From: Magnaporthiopsis rhizophila
Taxonomy: Eukaryota; Ascomycota; Sordariomycetes; Magnaporthales; Magnaporthaceae
NCBI GenBank assembly: GCA_003049465.1
Contig: PYSS01000096.1
Coordinates: 62,001 to 126,000 of the forward strand
DNA length: 64,000 bases
Direction of reading: 5' to 3'
Shown: piece by piece, positions 24,081-35,900 of the stretch
Position numbering within the stretch: position 1 is the stretch's first letter
Layout of the letters: every line of letters starts with the position of its first letter
The notes under the pieces: model-generated
Seen by the model: only the letters and a program-made list of their open reading frames with translations
The model's database searches: none
Told to the model about the DNA's origin: nothing
Position numbers and translations under genes: made by a program

Positions 24081-26905
24081 TCAAGGCACCTTGCCCGCTA
24101 GTCCGCCCCTGGGTGTATCTCCACCTTCAGACTCTGAGGTGATTTGTCGGGACGCCGCTGAAAACAGGACGCCAGACGCCGCCCTTGCAGAAGCACTTGC
24201 GAAACCTCTCGTGGCGGCAGCGGCGGCGGCAGCTGCGGCAGAAATGAGATTGGTAGCACCAGTCGCAGCACCAGTAGCAGCACCAGCACCACCGCCATCG
24301 GAGGCGCTGGCGGGTGGGGTTTGAGCCTGTGGGTGTGAAGGAGGTGGGGGAGGTTGCGAACGCTGAGCGTTGCCGCCGCTCTTGCTCTTATTGGACTTCT
24401 TGGGGGGAGGGGATTGCATCTGTATGCTCGTTGATCCATCAGCGATGACGGCTGCAGCTGTACTAGGGGCTGTTGATGCCTCCTCAACCGGCCTCTGAAT
24501 CCCCGGGCCAAGGACCCGGGACATGGCGGCGTTGGAGCTGGGGCCTTGGTAGTATCCAAAGTAGTCGCCACCATCCTCTAGTTGGCCCCGCACCTCGCCT
24601 ACATCCTTCCGACCTCCGGGCCCGTGATTCGTCGCTTCGCGACAGTTGCTAGCACTAGGCTGAGGCAGCACGCCACTGACGGAAGACTCACCCGAGCCGA
24701 CGCTAGTAACGGCTGCTGCCCCCTGCCGGGACGACGGGAGAGAAACGACGCGTATGGTCGTTGCAGAGGCACTCGTATCGTCGGGGACCGCGACAGAACG
24801 CCCGTCATAGAGAGATGGCGCTGTCCCCAAGCCGGAACCAGGCAGGTGAGAGGCGTCTGGCTTCGCAGAGATATCCGGGTTTGGCATCGCACCGGCCGTA
24901 GAACTGCTGCTAGCCGCCATGGGGTCGACGGGATGATTGACCGAGCCAAACGAATCTGGAGGGGTGAGGGTTGGACTGAGGCGGATCTGATCCTCACCAG
25001 GCTCAAACGAGAACCGCTTCTTTTCCTGACTGGTTTCGCTAAGTTGGCGCCCGAGCTGTTGGGTCTGCTGTGCGTGCATGCTGGAGTTATACTTTGCCTG
25101 GGTCATAGTACCGGCTCGCTGGAGGCCATCCTCAGATTCGTCTCTCTGCTCGTTTGTCATCCCCTGGACTGTATCTTCGTCGTCAGAACTGGAACTACTA
25201 CCTGGGCTATCCGACTCGGATGAGTCGGGCGAAAGACGGTCGTTGTTCGATTTCGATGATTGCTTGCCTAGACGCTCGTAGCCGACGCGAGCTTGGCCGC
25301 CTGGTTCGGAGGGAGTGGGATTCGAGGGATCAAGTAGCTCGTTCATGTTCGCCATTGTCTCGGCGGGTGAGTGGGCAGAGTCCCATGAGTCCCGAACGCG
25401 GCCGTACTTGGGCGTTGGTAACTGGGCTTTGGGTTGCGTGAGCAGACTCTTGCTCACTCGCACATCATGCTTCTCGTCTACGATTTTCCGACGGTCTCCT
25501 GTTTCCTCAGCACCGTTAGCTGAAATGCTCAGATATAACTTCATGCCAGGGCAACCGTCGTGCTTTAGTGTGGAGAGAGAAGGGGGGTCCCAAAGGGAAG
25601 GGCATAATCGAGCATACCAAGATACGGTTGATTCAGTCGAGTAGGGCCTGTCGTAGACTTTTTATCCACTCCACCCTTGCGAGCACGAGGCTCGTCGCTG
25701 GGGGACTTGGGATCATCCACAGAAGGGCGGCCGCCGAGGCTCTGGCGGACTTTCTCACCGACCATCCTCATTCGGCCCGTAAACTTGCGCGAGTCGCCGC
25801 GGTTGACGACAGAGGTGCTGCGGGCAAGGGCAACCGTTTCCATGCCGCCCATAGTCTCGTGTGCAAGCAGGACCTCCAGTCGGTGGATCTCGCGTCTGTA
25901 CTCCGTCTCGCGCCGGTCCCATTCGTCCACCGCGGATTCGTACAAGGCCAGATCGTGCAGCCGCTCCTCTGTTGCCCTGCCTGCACGCGCCTCTGCCATC
26001 TGAATCCGGCGCTCCAAGGCCGGGACGGCCTCGATGAGCCGCGACACGAGCCCGCGGTACTCGTCAGGCAGCGGAGTCCTGAACGGCTCCGAAACGTGTT
26101 CGGGGTTGCTGACCATTCCGCAGTACCTGCTGCTGCTGGAGCCGCTGTGCTTGTGGAATATGCGACCAGGACGCTTGTTTTTGTCCTCCAAAAGCCGCCA
26201 TCCGTTCCTGCTTGACATGACAGCCACCTGCAGCAGATCCAGGACCTGGTGCAGTTGCGGATTGTGCCACGGGTTGCCCGCCATGCCCATGTCTGCGTCC
26301 GCGCTCCCGTCCAGGTCCGGTATTGGCGTCCATGAGGCCTTCCTGTTCGTGTTGATATCAAATACTGGACCAGCGCGCTGTGTAGTGGGGGTGACGTCAT
26401 CCGCCGCCGACTTGATCGTGCTTGGCACGAACTCGCGAGGCTTTCCAGGGCTCAGCGGGGGATGCTCGGCTTGCGCATAGGGCGTGTTGCGCTGCTGTGG
26501 CTCCCTGGGGGACTGCGGAGAGTGTCGGCCCGCGTCATCGCCAATTGGGCTGACGGCCCTGCTGCTACCCGCGCTGCCACCGTGACGGCCCTCCAACGGC
26601 GACGGGAGGGCCGCAGATCTCGGATTCCCCGATGGAATCTGGATTCTGCGGGGTGATTTTGCGTTGAGTCTCCTCTGCAGGCGGACGAGCGCAATCGAAG
26701 GCCCTTGAGGAGGCTTTTGGGTGGCGCCGTCTCGCGAGGTCGAGGCGGCCGGCGCCGGAGACGGAGAATGTGTCAGATGCTGAATAGGACGAGAGAGAGG
26801 AGAGATGGGGGACACTCTTCCGCCGCTCTCTGCGTCATTCCCCGAGGTGGGAGTCTCTGCTCGACGACGTGGGCCGACTTGGCGAGTACGGCCGTTGTCG
26901 GCCAT
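24081..26905 (-). CDS. Conserved-looking protein of unknown function with coiled coil
   Basis: I do not recognise the family. Two long minus-strand frames join through one intron at 25617-25499 (119 bases): donor GTATGC, branch GCTAACG, acceptor ACAG. The splice turns a split Gly codon and keeps frame, skipping the stop at 25565, so the two frames are exons of one 901-residue protein. The start at 26905 has good context (AAAAATGGCC). Residues 1-200 are Ser/Pro-rich and disordered. A denser block at about 205-270 includes NPWHNPQLHQVLDLLQVAV, and a likely coiled coil spans about 280-355 (LVSRLIEAVPALERRIQMAE onward). The second exon is low-complexity: an acidic SDSPGSSSSSDDEDT stretch, then Pro runs and an Ala-rich tail near the C-terminus. 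No signal peptide or membrane segment is visible. A scaffold or regulatory role would be a guess. The two-exon model is well supported; the function is open. Confidence 0.75.
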
Positions 26906-27906
26906 TTTTTTGTCGACGAGGATAGCGTGCTTCTGTTTGATGTTGTGAAAATAATGTTCTTGGCAGCTGCAGATTGAGTGATTGCCTGGAGGGAAGATGG
27001 GACAGAGAGAGAACTTGGGCTAGGAAAAAGGTATGGGGAAGAAAGAGAATATGGAGAGGGATACCGATATCAGAGGAGAAAGGAGATACCGGGCCTCAGG
27101 AGCAAAGCGGATAGGTGGATGAAAGGGAAAAAGGCCTGGGAGGAGTTCGAGAGACGCGGATGCGCGTTATTCGGGTTACTCAGAGGGAAAAAAAAAAAAA
27201 AAATGCGGGAGTGACAACAAACCGAAAAAGGCCCTGCCGAGGAAGGTGCGACCGACCTTGATTGTCACCATGGCACTTGCGCCTCCTGTAGGCTCAGAAC
27301 CGTGGGACAAACACCACTGACGCCCATCAACTCGGCAACATTCCATTTTATATCGAGGCCTAGCCAAGGCCGCTGTGTTTATGTCAATATCTTGCACGCG
27401 TTCGCCGCCGCGACTAAGACATTATGAAGATCTCAGCGTCACGTACATGTGCAGTTCCGCAACAAAGAAACGGCATCAGACAGATACGTACAGGAAAACA
27501 CGGGCCGGGTTGCTTTTGGGAGCAGTTTCTTCATGGGAGTCATTGTCTGTATTCCTTCAGGGGACCAGAACTCTTCTCAACGCCGGCCGGCCAACTCAGC
27601 CGATGGTCCCCCCGGCAATGAGGACTAAAGGATCAATCTTTCTTTCTAGGTAGGTATAGAAGTCACCGAAGCCAGGCCTGTCGTCTTGCCGCTCGAGCTA
27701 CTGGAGGCGCTCGACTCCCCCTTCCTACTCCTCAAGTATCTTGAGAATGGAGTCGCCGGCTGAACAGAAAGAAAAAGCGATAATCGTATCAAGTCCATGT
27801 TGTAAGGCCTTTTCCTATCCAGTCAGCTCTCCGTGTTTTTGTTGAAGGAAAAGACGGCCGTCAGCTCCTGCTCACCTTGGAGGGTTTAAAAGAGACTCGG
27901 TCGCCA
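26906..27906. other. Intergenic region between two minus-strand genes
   Basis: This is the upstream region of the coiled-coil gene and the downstream region of the NCBP3-like gene. It holds a purine-rich stretch (26980-27080, typical of a pyrimidine-rich minus-strand promoter or leader), a poly(A) of about 14 at 27188-27203, and a CTAGGTAGGTA patch near 27648. I see no gene. Confidence 0.6.
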
Positions 27907-29739
27907 CTAGTAGAAAGAGTCCTCCGCTTTCCTCCTGGGCCTTCCCCTGCCCTCCAGCTTATCCGCAAAGAGCTCCTTGCCCGCGTTGCCAAGCTTGTCC
28001 GGGAAGAGCTCCCTCGCCGTCGCCCGCCCCTTGATCGAGAATCCCGTGGTGCCGGAGTCGCCCTGCGGCTGTTGCTGCAGTTGTTTTGCAAGGCCCTTGA
28101 TACTAGTGCCGCCGGCCGCTGTGCTTGCGTTCGTTACCATGCCTGGTCGTGTGATTCGATCTGTTGGGTTTTTGTTGTTGGTGTTTAGAGCTTGAACGAG
28201 TTGACCATCATCATCTCCACGCAGTTGACGTGATTCGCCGCGGTCCGCTTGGTGCCACTGCTGCCACTGCTGCCACTGCTGCCACTGCTGCCACTGCTGC
28301 CACTGCCACTGACGCAATCCGGATCGAAGCAACAGCCGCTGGGCTGTTGATGCCCCCGTTTCTGCCGATACTGATCCTGGTCCTGGTGTTGGTGCTGGAG
28401 ACAGCCCATTTTTGGGGCGCCCCAACCACCGCCACGCACGCCGCCCGGGGAGAAAGCTTCCACAACATTGAAGGGTGACATACCGCTGAGTCTCCTGCTG
28501 ACCGCCTCGACCTCATCGATTTGGTCCATCTGCGCCTTACCGCCGACAGCCGCCACCTTGGAGGGGAACAGCTCCTTGGCCCGGTTGTCCCTCACCGCCG
28601 CCGAGAGCCGTTCCTTGATGGCGCGGGCCTTGTCTCGGTTCCGCGACGACGACGCCACCGACACCGCGTCGTCGCCGTCGCGGCTGCGCGCGGGCGACGC
28701 CGAGCGGCCCCGGAGGACGGATCCGCCGCTCCTGTCGTTCCGACTGCGCAGGTCTGGGAAGAGCTCCTTGCCGCGGTTGTCCTGCTGGCGCCGACGGTCA
28801 TCGGAACGGTCGGACCGGCTGCGCGACCGGGTCCGGGACCTAGATCTGGACCGCGAGTAGCGGTAGCTGCCGCGCCTCCTGCTGCGAGCCCGGGGCTCGC
28901 GTCGCGCGAGCGTCTCCTGGTCGTCGTCGTAGAGACTGGCGTCGAACCGCTCCACCCCCTCATCGTCGCCCTGCCTGCCGTCGTACCTGCCGCCGCGATC
29001 GTCGTTGCGACGGTCGTCACGCCGGCGCCTGTCGTACGAGTCGCGGTCGCGGTCGCGGTACCTGTTCCAGTAGTTTCTCCCGTCGTCTCTGTTCTGGCGC
29101 TCCCACTCCGGGTGCCAGAGGTAGAACCTGCTGCGCTCGGCGGCGCCCTTGATCTTGCGATCGCCGACGACGGCGATGCGCACCTGCAGCGTCGTCCCGG
29201 GCTTGGCCCCGAATGGCTTCGCAGGTAGGAGCTCGAGCACTGGCAGCTGGGCCGTGTCCGCGACGTCGATGGCCGACAAGGCGATGAGGGCCTCGGACGC
29301 GCTCGACTCGGAGGCGAAGACGAGGTTGGCCGACGAATCGTCGATCCACTCAATGTGCTTGTACTGGAGGCCGCCGGCGTGCTCGTCGAAGTAGGCCTTG
29401 ATCTCGTTCGGGTTCATGTTATCCAGACCGCGTATGTGCACCTTGGCCGGGCATAGCTTGAGGTCCTCGCCGGCCAGGTCTGCCGCCGGGTCGGTCGACT
29501 CGGCCACCTCTCCGGGTTCCTAGTCGCGACGAACAGGACAATGCCCTTGCGTCAGTTTTTTTGCGTTGGGTTGTGCGCCGCAAAAAGGAAGTATCAATGG
29601 CTCGGTAGGGCAAAAAGCGCGCGCTAACCTCAGCGTCGTCCGCGGGCAGGATGTCATCGTCCACCGGGAGGATGCTGTCGGCCTCGGGCATGGCATAGTC
29701 CTCGACGTCGCCCATCTCGATATCATAGTCTTGATCCAT
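27907..29739 (-). CDS. NCBP3-like RRM protein (DUF2414 family)
   Basis: Probable nuclear RNA-binding protein. The N-terminal domain (residues about 58-118) has the order AKVHIRGLDNM, IKAYFDEH, YKHIEWIDDSSANLVF, EALIALS, matching the RRM-like domain of nuclear cap-binding protein subunit 3. An acidic leader precedes it; Arg/Asp and RS-rich stretches follow, as in splicing and export factors. Model: exon 1 29739-29629, intron 29628-29520 (donor GTTAGC, CTGAC branch), exon 2 29519-28484, intron 28483-28119 (donor GTATGT, acceptor CACAG, frame kept), exon 3 28118-27907; 452 residues. The second intron is long (365 bases) and open in the upstream frame, so the unspliced frame would end at 28185 with a Ser/Gly repeat tail. 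I prefer splicing because exon 3 ends with two more copies of an ELF motif already present twice in exon 2. Family call is good; the second intron is inference. Confidence 0.8.
28253..28306. repeat. Six perfect copies of a 9-bp tandem repeat
   Basis: The unit TGCCACTGC is repeated six times without error. It lies inside the predicted second intron of the NCBP3-like gene. Read on the minus strand it is stop-free in all three frames, giving SSG, QWQ or AVA peptides. Confidence 0.95.
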
Positions 29740-31500
29740 GGTGGGCAGAGACGTGTGGCCGTGCGCGGGTTGCGCAGGGCTGGGCGGGGTGCGGTTTGAA
29801 TCTGGTGGGAAAGCGACGGTCTAGCAACAACTCTTTTAAGTTGTTGCGGTTGGGTTGGCGGTTGGATGGGAGAAATGGGAGGGAGGTATGGAGGTGGGTT
29901 TTAGCGGCGCTGTAGCATGATCGCCATGGCTTGAGGAAGGTTAGAATGCGGCGCAGAGTCAAATGTGAAAAATGGCTCAGAGAAGGATTAAAAGAAACGC
30001 TGTCACGGCAGCGTTCGCCGCAGTCCAGAGGAGATAGGTCGGGACAATTGGGCTCGCAGCCTTGTGTCGCGCCTCGTCGATGCGCAAGGGGTCCACCCAT
30101 TGACCGGATAGCGCGTAGACCCCACTGTCTCGGGCACCATACCTGCTGACATAATACAAGCGGGGCCATTCTTTCCCTAACCCCCAACTCTGGACATGAC
30201 GTTGCTGAAGCTTCTTCGTCCACAAAGCACTGCGCATTTGGCATATCAGCTGTGCCGCATTAAAAGGTGTGCCTGTCTGCGGGTGCCTGCCCACTTAGCC
30301 AGAAGCTCGCTTTTTTATTCATCAGCCGGAGAAGCTCAAGCAAACGTACAGGAAGAGACGAAAGAGTATAACGATGTACACGCAGATATAAAATTCCATG
30401 ACATCAGCCCGTGCCCAGCCAATATCCTGTGTATGCAAGAGATATCTTGCGTTCGCCCACAAGACATGTCCGACGATTGCCTGCCAACAGATGTCCCTCT
30501 TTCCGTGTCGGCGCGTTAGGCCCAGGCACGGTCTTTGCCTCATAAAACAATCCCCTGGGCGCCCAAGCTTCTGATTGGGCGAGGAGCCGGAACAAGTCTT
30601 AGTCCCCCTTGGCGTGGCTTTCTTCCTTCCTACGTGGTGGAGCATACATACACTCCCGTGCCGCCTGCAGGCACATTGAGACAGATCAAGCTGTTGGTGA
30701 CACGTCCTGGGGGGTACACGGCCAGCAGGTGGGTAGGAAGGAGTTCCATCCTTCTTTAATGCCTGTGAAACCACCCTGGCATTTCCACGAGAAAGAAACC
30801 CTGACACAGTGTGTGGTGAGCACACGGCTTCGTCTTCAACGCGAAAGAAAAAGATAGGGAGAAGAACAGGCACACGGGGGCCGCGAACATGTGTATAAAA
30901 GAAAGCAAAGCTTGGGAGGCAGCGTTGGGCAAACCTCGCTCGATGGGACCACAATGTCCGACACCTCAGTAGGCATGTCTCGCCTCGTCACGAGTAACAG
31001 AAGGATACCATGTCCGCTCAGGCTGCACTATGGAAATTTGGTGGCAGGTGTAGTGTCTCAGAAACTACCTCGAACCCAATTTCAGGAAAACCCAGAGAGC
31101 GCCATCAAAGAGATAACAGACAAAGAAAAAGATAATTCACCCGCCGCTAGCCTTCCCCGATCTATAAAATCCACAGCAAAACAAGCCGGAGTGATCAGTC
31201 CCATGGCAAAAAAGAAGAGGGAAACCAAAGTAGTCACAGACTTAAACGCCCCTGTTCTCCAATCACTCCGTTCTATCCGTAAAAACGTCCAATGTCTTTT
31301 CCGTCGCTGCTGTTACCTCCTCCACGATGAACCGGACAAGGGCGTGGATGATGTCGTTTCTTCCTGCTCTCATTTCGTCGTATTTTCTCGCTTGGTCTGG
31401 TGGCTGGGGCATCGGCTTCATGGGCGGCGATGAGCCCACATGTGAAATTTCTCATGGCTCGCACCCCGCACCCCTATTTGATCGATGTGGCCGTCAAGGG
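29740..31500. other. Intergenic region between two minus-strand genes
   Basis: Promoter side of the NCBP3-like gene and 3' side of the Cys/His-cluster gene. A plus-strand frame (ATG 30954 to stop 31433, 159 residues, Lys/Ser-rich) is open but shows no domain. A minus-strand frame at 30244-29723 is likewise unsupported. The 3' UTR of the neighbouring gene probably covers part of 31000-31500. Confidence 0.55.
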
Positions 31501-32922
31501 TTACACCGTCTCAACGCGCCTCCGATTCTCGTTCATGTTAGGAACAACCCTCGCCACTTTGGGTCGGGACCCCTCACCCTCGCTTATGATAGCTGCCGCC
31601 GCCACTCCCGGCGCAGTGCCCGACCCGAAGCTTGACGAGCGTGACATCTCCGACGCAGCGCGCTTCAGGTTGGTGGTCAGAGCAGGGGGCAGGATCTCGC
31701 CAGCGGGCCGGTCACTATCGTCGATGGCGTCGTCGTCGCGGTCCAAGACCGCATCCCACGCCCAGCATGGTTCAAGTCCTGGCAAGAAGACGGGCGCCCT
31801 GCGAAGCGCGTGCCAGGAGAGCGTATCGAATCGCATGGCGATGTAGAGCGAATCAATCAGACCATTGCTGTCCAGCACCGCGCAGTGCTTGTGCAGGAAC
31901 TCGAAGTCGTATCGCCCGTGAATCAGCGATTCATCAAGCCGTCGGATCATGGGGAGTCCCTGAAGACTCTCGGCGTTGCAGAGTTCTGCCTGCAAGGGCA
32001 TCCACGGGCGGCCCTGGAGGAGGCTGGAGAAGGCCTTGGATACGGCCGAGTTGAAAGCCTCGGCGCCACGGTCGTTGATGACGACCATCTGGTGTAGACC
32101 GCGGGAAAGGCACCGCTTGTACGCGTTCGTGTTCCTCTCGAACGGGAAAGGAAGAGCGGAGGTTGGGAGAAGTGAGATGTGGACGGTCCAGAGGTTGTTC
32201 CCCTCGGGAGCCGACGTTGGTGCCCGGCGTGACCTTATCGCGGGGGCTGCCGCGTGGGCCCTGGGAAAAAGTGGCACGTCGACGCCTGGGTGACTTGCCA
32301 TCGGCACGTCCTGGTCCGAAGTCCTTCGATGCCTCGTGGGTGTCGAAGACTCGTCCAAATCTTCGAGAGCCTCGATACGCTCCTCCAGGCCGATGTCGGC
32401 ATCGTTCAGTTCAAGCTGACGGTTGTCGAGGCGCCGCACCTCGTCCTCGACGTGCTCGATTCGCTCGCTGTGATGGCTGAGGCGAATCTGAGTCTCGTGG
32501 TTTTGACGCTCGACCTCGCCGATCGAGTGCCACGCCCGGCTCAGATTCCGATATGCACCCTTGATCTCGAGACTGGCCTCCTCTCTGCTCTTCTCGACCA
32601 GTTCCTCCAGGGCACTGAGCCTGGCGACAAAACTCTCCTCCAAGGTGGTAAAGCTGATCTGCAGGGCCCTGAGCTTGCCGGCCAGGTAGTCGCGCTCGGG
32701 CACGTATGGCTCGTTGGTGTGGAAGCACGACTGATGTCCGCAGACGCAGTACGCGCTTGGTATGCTTTTGTTGAGGGTGAACTGCACACAGCCGCAGCGC
32801 TGGCCTTTGAGCTCCTGCTGTGGTAGGAGATAGTGGCAGGAGCCCTCGGGGAGTTTGGACTCCCCTGGTTGGGATGCCAGCCCTTGCGGCGGCGAAGGCG
32901 ATGACTTGTTCGATCTCGACAT
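31501..32922 (-). CDS. Cys/His-cluster coiled-coil protein of unknown function
   Basis: I do not recognise the family. The ATG at 32922 gives 473 residues in one exon; the frame is open further upstream, but only from a TTG. A compact metal-binding-like cluster sits at residues 29-68: Cys29-His30, Cys43-x-Cys45, Cys59-x-Cys61, His63, Cys66 and His68 (YCVCGHQSCFH). A heptad-like coiled coil follows at about 80-190 (LEELVEKSREEASLEIK, then VEDEVRRLDNRQLELN). After a polar linker, a globular-looking region at about 240-400 (LWTVHISLLPTSALPFPFER, WMPLQAELCNAESLQGLP, LSWHALRRAPVFLPGLEPCW) precedes a Ser/Gly-rich tail. No signal peptide or membrane segment. The long globular stretch with ordinary residue balance and no low complexity argues that the gene is real. 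A zinc-binding adaptor is possible but unproven. Confidence 0.75.
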   Translation of the reverse strand: MSRSNKSSPSPPQGLASQPGESKLPEGSCHYLLPQQELKGQRCGCVQFTLNKSIPSAYCVCGHQSCFHTNEPYVPERDYLAGKLRALQISFTTLEESFVARLSALEELVEKSREEASLEIKGAYRNLSRAWHSIGEVERQNHETQIRLSHHSERIEHVEDEVRRLDNRQLELNDADIGLEERIEALEDLDESSTPTRHRRTSDQDVPMASHPGVDVPLFPRAHAAAPAIRSRRAPTSAPEGNNLWTVHISLLPTSALPFPFERNTNAYKRCLSRGLHQMVVINDRGAEAFNSAVSKAFSSLLQGRPWMPLQAELCNAESLQGLPMIRRLDESLIHGRYDFEFLHKHCAVLDSNGLIDSLYIAMRFDTLSWHALRRAPVFLPGLEPCWAWDAVLDRDDDAIDDSDRPAGEILPPALTTNLKRAASEMSRSSSFGSGTAPGVAAAAIISEGEGSRPKVARVVPNMNENRRRVETV

Positions 32923-35900
32923 GGCGAATCTGTGGCCGTATAAAGTCTGGGAAGAGCGGTACTCGGCACGACCACAGCCCTGCTCATATACTTTCTTGAC
33001 TGATATGGTTTTGGCCAGTCCACCCAGCGGTTGCCCGCCCCCTGTGCGCAAGCACGAAGATTGTTGAACAAGGTACGAGGCGGCGAAGATACCGGAACAG
33101 GCACAGGAATCCTTGGTCTGGCGGGAGGTTCCGCTTCTAATAATGCTTGGGCGGGGAAAAGAAGGTAGCGGAAGGAAGGGGTGCTATCGGAAGTGCATCA
33201 CCGAATTCGGCAGTGTGGCGTGGGTCTTCTTCTTCTTCTTGAGCCCGTCCATGGAACCGAGACCGGGGCAGGGAGCGAGTCGTGCGTCGATATCAAAATG
33301 TAGGAAACGGAGGGTGGGACGAAATAAGAGAAGGGAAAGAGGCGTGAATGCCCAAGGTGGGTAGGACGGGGTTACCGCCGGAATGCAGTCGAGTGGGAAT
33401 GTGTGGGCTTTTGTGAGTTGAGAGGTGGACTGGGGGGGCGGCTCTGCCCCTGGGTGCCGGGATGACGAGATATCGTGTTAGTGGGACTAGCGGTTACTTG
33501 ACTGGAGGACGCCCGTGTGGTGCGGGCGGAGAGACAAGGGGTGTGGTAGAGGAGGAACGCCCTCTTTTGACTCCAGGCACGGCGTGAGCCAAAAGATAAC
33601 GGGGCGGGTGCGTCGGCGCTATTATGCGGCGGGAAGCCTGCCGGCTTGGTTGGGCGTTGGCGTTTCTGGCAGGTCCCTATGGGTCAAGGCCGGGAACGGG
33701 TCTGTCACCGACGAGAAGGTCACACGCAGACCTGGGCCCAGGCCTGCCCTGACGCGGCTTATCCTCGATCGCGATGGGGCGCCACAAGGGATGGGCCGGG
33801 CGATCTGGCCAGTGAGAATAGCACCGATAAGGACGGCAGCGAGATAGACTGAGTAGGCCGGACCGGATGTCTCGAAGAAACGAGAGCCTTGTGCAACTCG
33901 ACAGGCGCACCGCTAACTCGTCAGGGAGGGGACCCCGGAAAGGCTCCGTCCAAGGCACAATCTGGGCTGGGAATGGCGAAATACGGTTGGCGATCAAGGG
34001 GCTTGGTAGGAGAATTGATGTCCCTGGCGCGACCCGATCGCTACAAGACCGCGATAACTTGGTACGTGTGTGTGCGAAGAAGGGGGGTACGCATGAAGAT
34101 GCAGGAAGGCACCTTGACCGAAAAGTGAACACTCAAGACGCAACAGGCGCAAGGACCCCAAATAAAGAAAGAGGTGGGTAGAAAAAGGGGATCAGATCTC
34201 TGGCCAGCGATGAGCCAGTGGACAGATAGCAAGGGAGCAGGAGTCCAAGGTGAGAGGGGTTTGGAGGAAAGAGCCGGGTGCGGTCGCGACAAGCTGCGAG
34301 ATAACGCTCGTCAGAGGAACTGGCATCCTGGCAGGCAGGGGAGGGGGTGTGGGAATCGACGCTAGCGCGTATGGGTTCGGCTGGAGGTTACCATCTCATA
34401 GCGTAATACCCGGCAATGGCAGGACCACAAGGTAGCCAGGGCTTGTCCCCTCATAATGGGGGGTACCTCGCTGGGGCGAGGGCTGAGACGAGGGGAGGGA
34501 TGTGTGGGCCGGCGGAGGAGAAGGCACTTTACCCTCGCCGCCCACGGGACCTGGGAGGCAGCTCGATATTGCCCGCCATGCCGACAAGGTGCGCAGCGTG
34601 GGCAGACGGGACGCACGCTCCACGGCCGACGGGAAAGTTGCACGACAGGCCGACAGGAGGCGACAGGGGTGGCCATGGGGAGACAGGGGCCGGAGTGCAT
34701 AGATAGGTAGATACCTACCTACCTAGCGAGGTGCCTGCGAAGCGTTCCCAACTGCTTCTGATGTGCGTGACGGAAGCGCCGGCAAATGCCTTCATCAGCC
34801 AGGGCACATCGCTCGGCGCAGGTATCCGTCGATAACATGCACCCTTGGCTGACTATCGTCTCCCTTGTCAATGCTCCGTTAACAGGCTTCTCCCAGAGGC
34901 CGCCATTCCATAGGCAAGAAAACTCGGAGTGAGCGAGGTGGGATGGGTGGAGGAACAGCTGCGTGGGGAGCTCCCAAGCCTGTTGGAGCAAAAGTGGGCT
35001 TGGTGGGCCGTGGGGAGTGTGGGATTTGGCCATTGGTGAGGTGGGGGGATCACCGGGGTACCTGGGCTGGGCTGCCATCCATTCTTGACCACCAGTCTGC
35101 CCGGCTCGCCATTCAAGCAACCGACTCGAAGGAAGAAACAATAAAGGAAACACGTCAGATACCCGGCTCCGTTCCAAACGGCTTTGTCGGGCTTGGCAAA
35201 GAAAAAGAAAGGTAAACGGACTTGATACTTCGGTGCCGACGGCACGATGAGCAGGTTGTTATCACAGCCAAGAATGACGCACAAGACAGTGCAACACCTC
35301 AGGTACCCGAGGTACAAAGAACCAGCCAGCAGAGTTTTTCTTTCGCTTAGGTAAATGCTAGCCATTGGCTCGTGGGCCGGGGCGAATTTCCGCAAGCATC
35401 ATCACGTCGCTCGCCATCTCCCCTGTCGACATCCCATAGGCGCACATTTTTAATCAGGCGGTGCCGGGGGTTGGGCCTGCGCCAGGATCCCCCAGCCATC
35501 TTGCCGTTCTGGGAAGACGGAAAAGGATGATGCAGTGGGGGGTCAGAGATAAGGCCTTTTTTCGCCCGAGTTTCCATCCCATGGTTTCCATTCCACGTTA
35601 GGCTGCTGCCATTGTGATTCGCCCGCCTGCGATTTTCTTTTTCTTTTCTTTTCTTTTTGATTGTTTGTCGGTCGACTCGAACCCAAGCCATCGACCATCC
35701 ATTGTCAAGCATACGAATGTGAATGTGATAACGTGGACTGCCCACACCCACAGCCCAGCGATAAACGGAGGCGCCTTCCGGCTCGCCTGCCCAACCTAGC
35801 ATTCGAGGCGTCAGATTCTGGAAAGCATGCCTATTGCTTCTTTTTGTTTCAACCCCTCGCTGCGGCCGACATCGCAAGCCCTCAATTCTCGGCCATCTTT

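Noticed and set aside
28185..28483. C-terminal Ser/Gly-repeat tail of the NCBP3-like ORF as the real end
   Set aside because: It reads through a consensus GTATGT donor and a 9-bp tandem repeat, and it omits the exon with two further ELF motifs; kept only as a possible retained-intron form.
35668..35690. tRNA-like B box on the minus strand (GGGTTCGAGTC)
   Set aside because: T-stem bases do not pair and no A box or acceptor stem is present.
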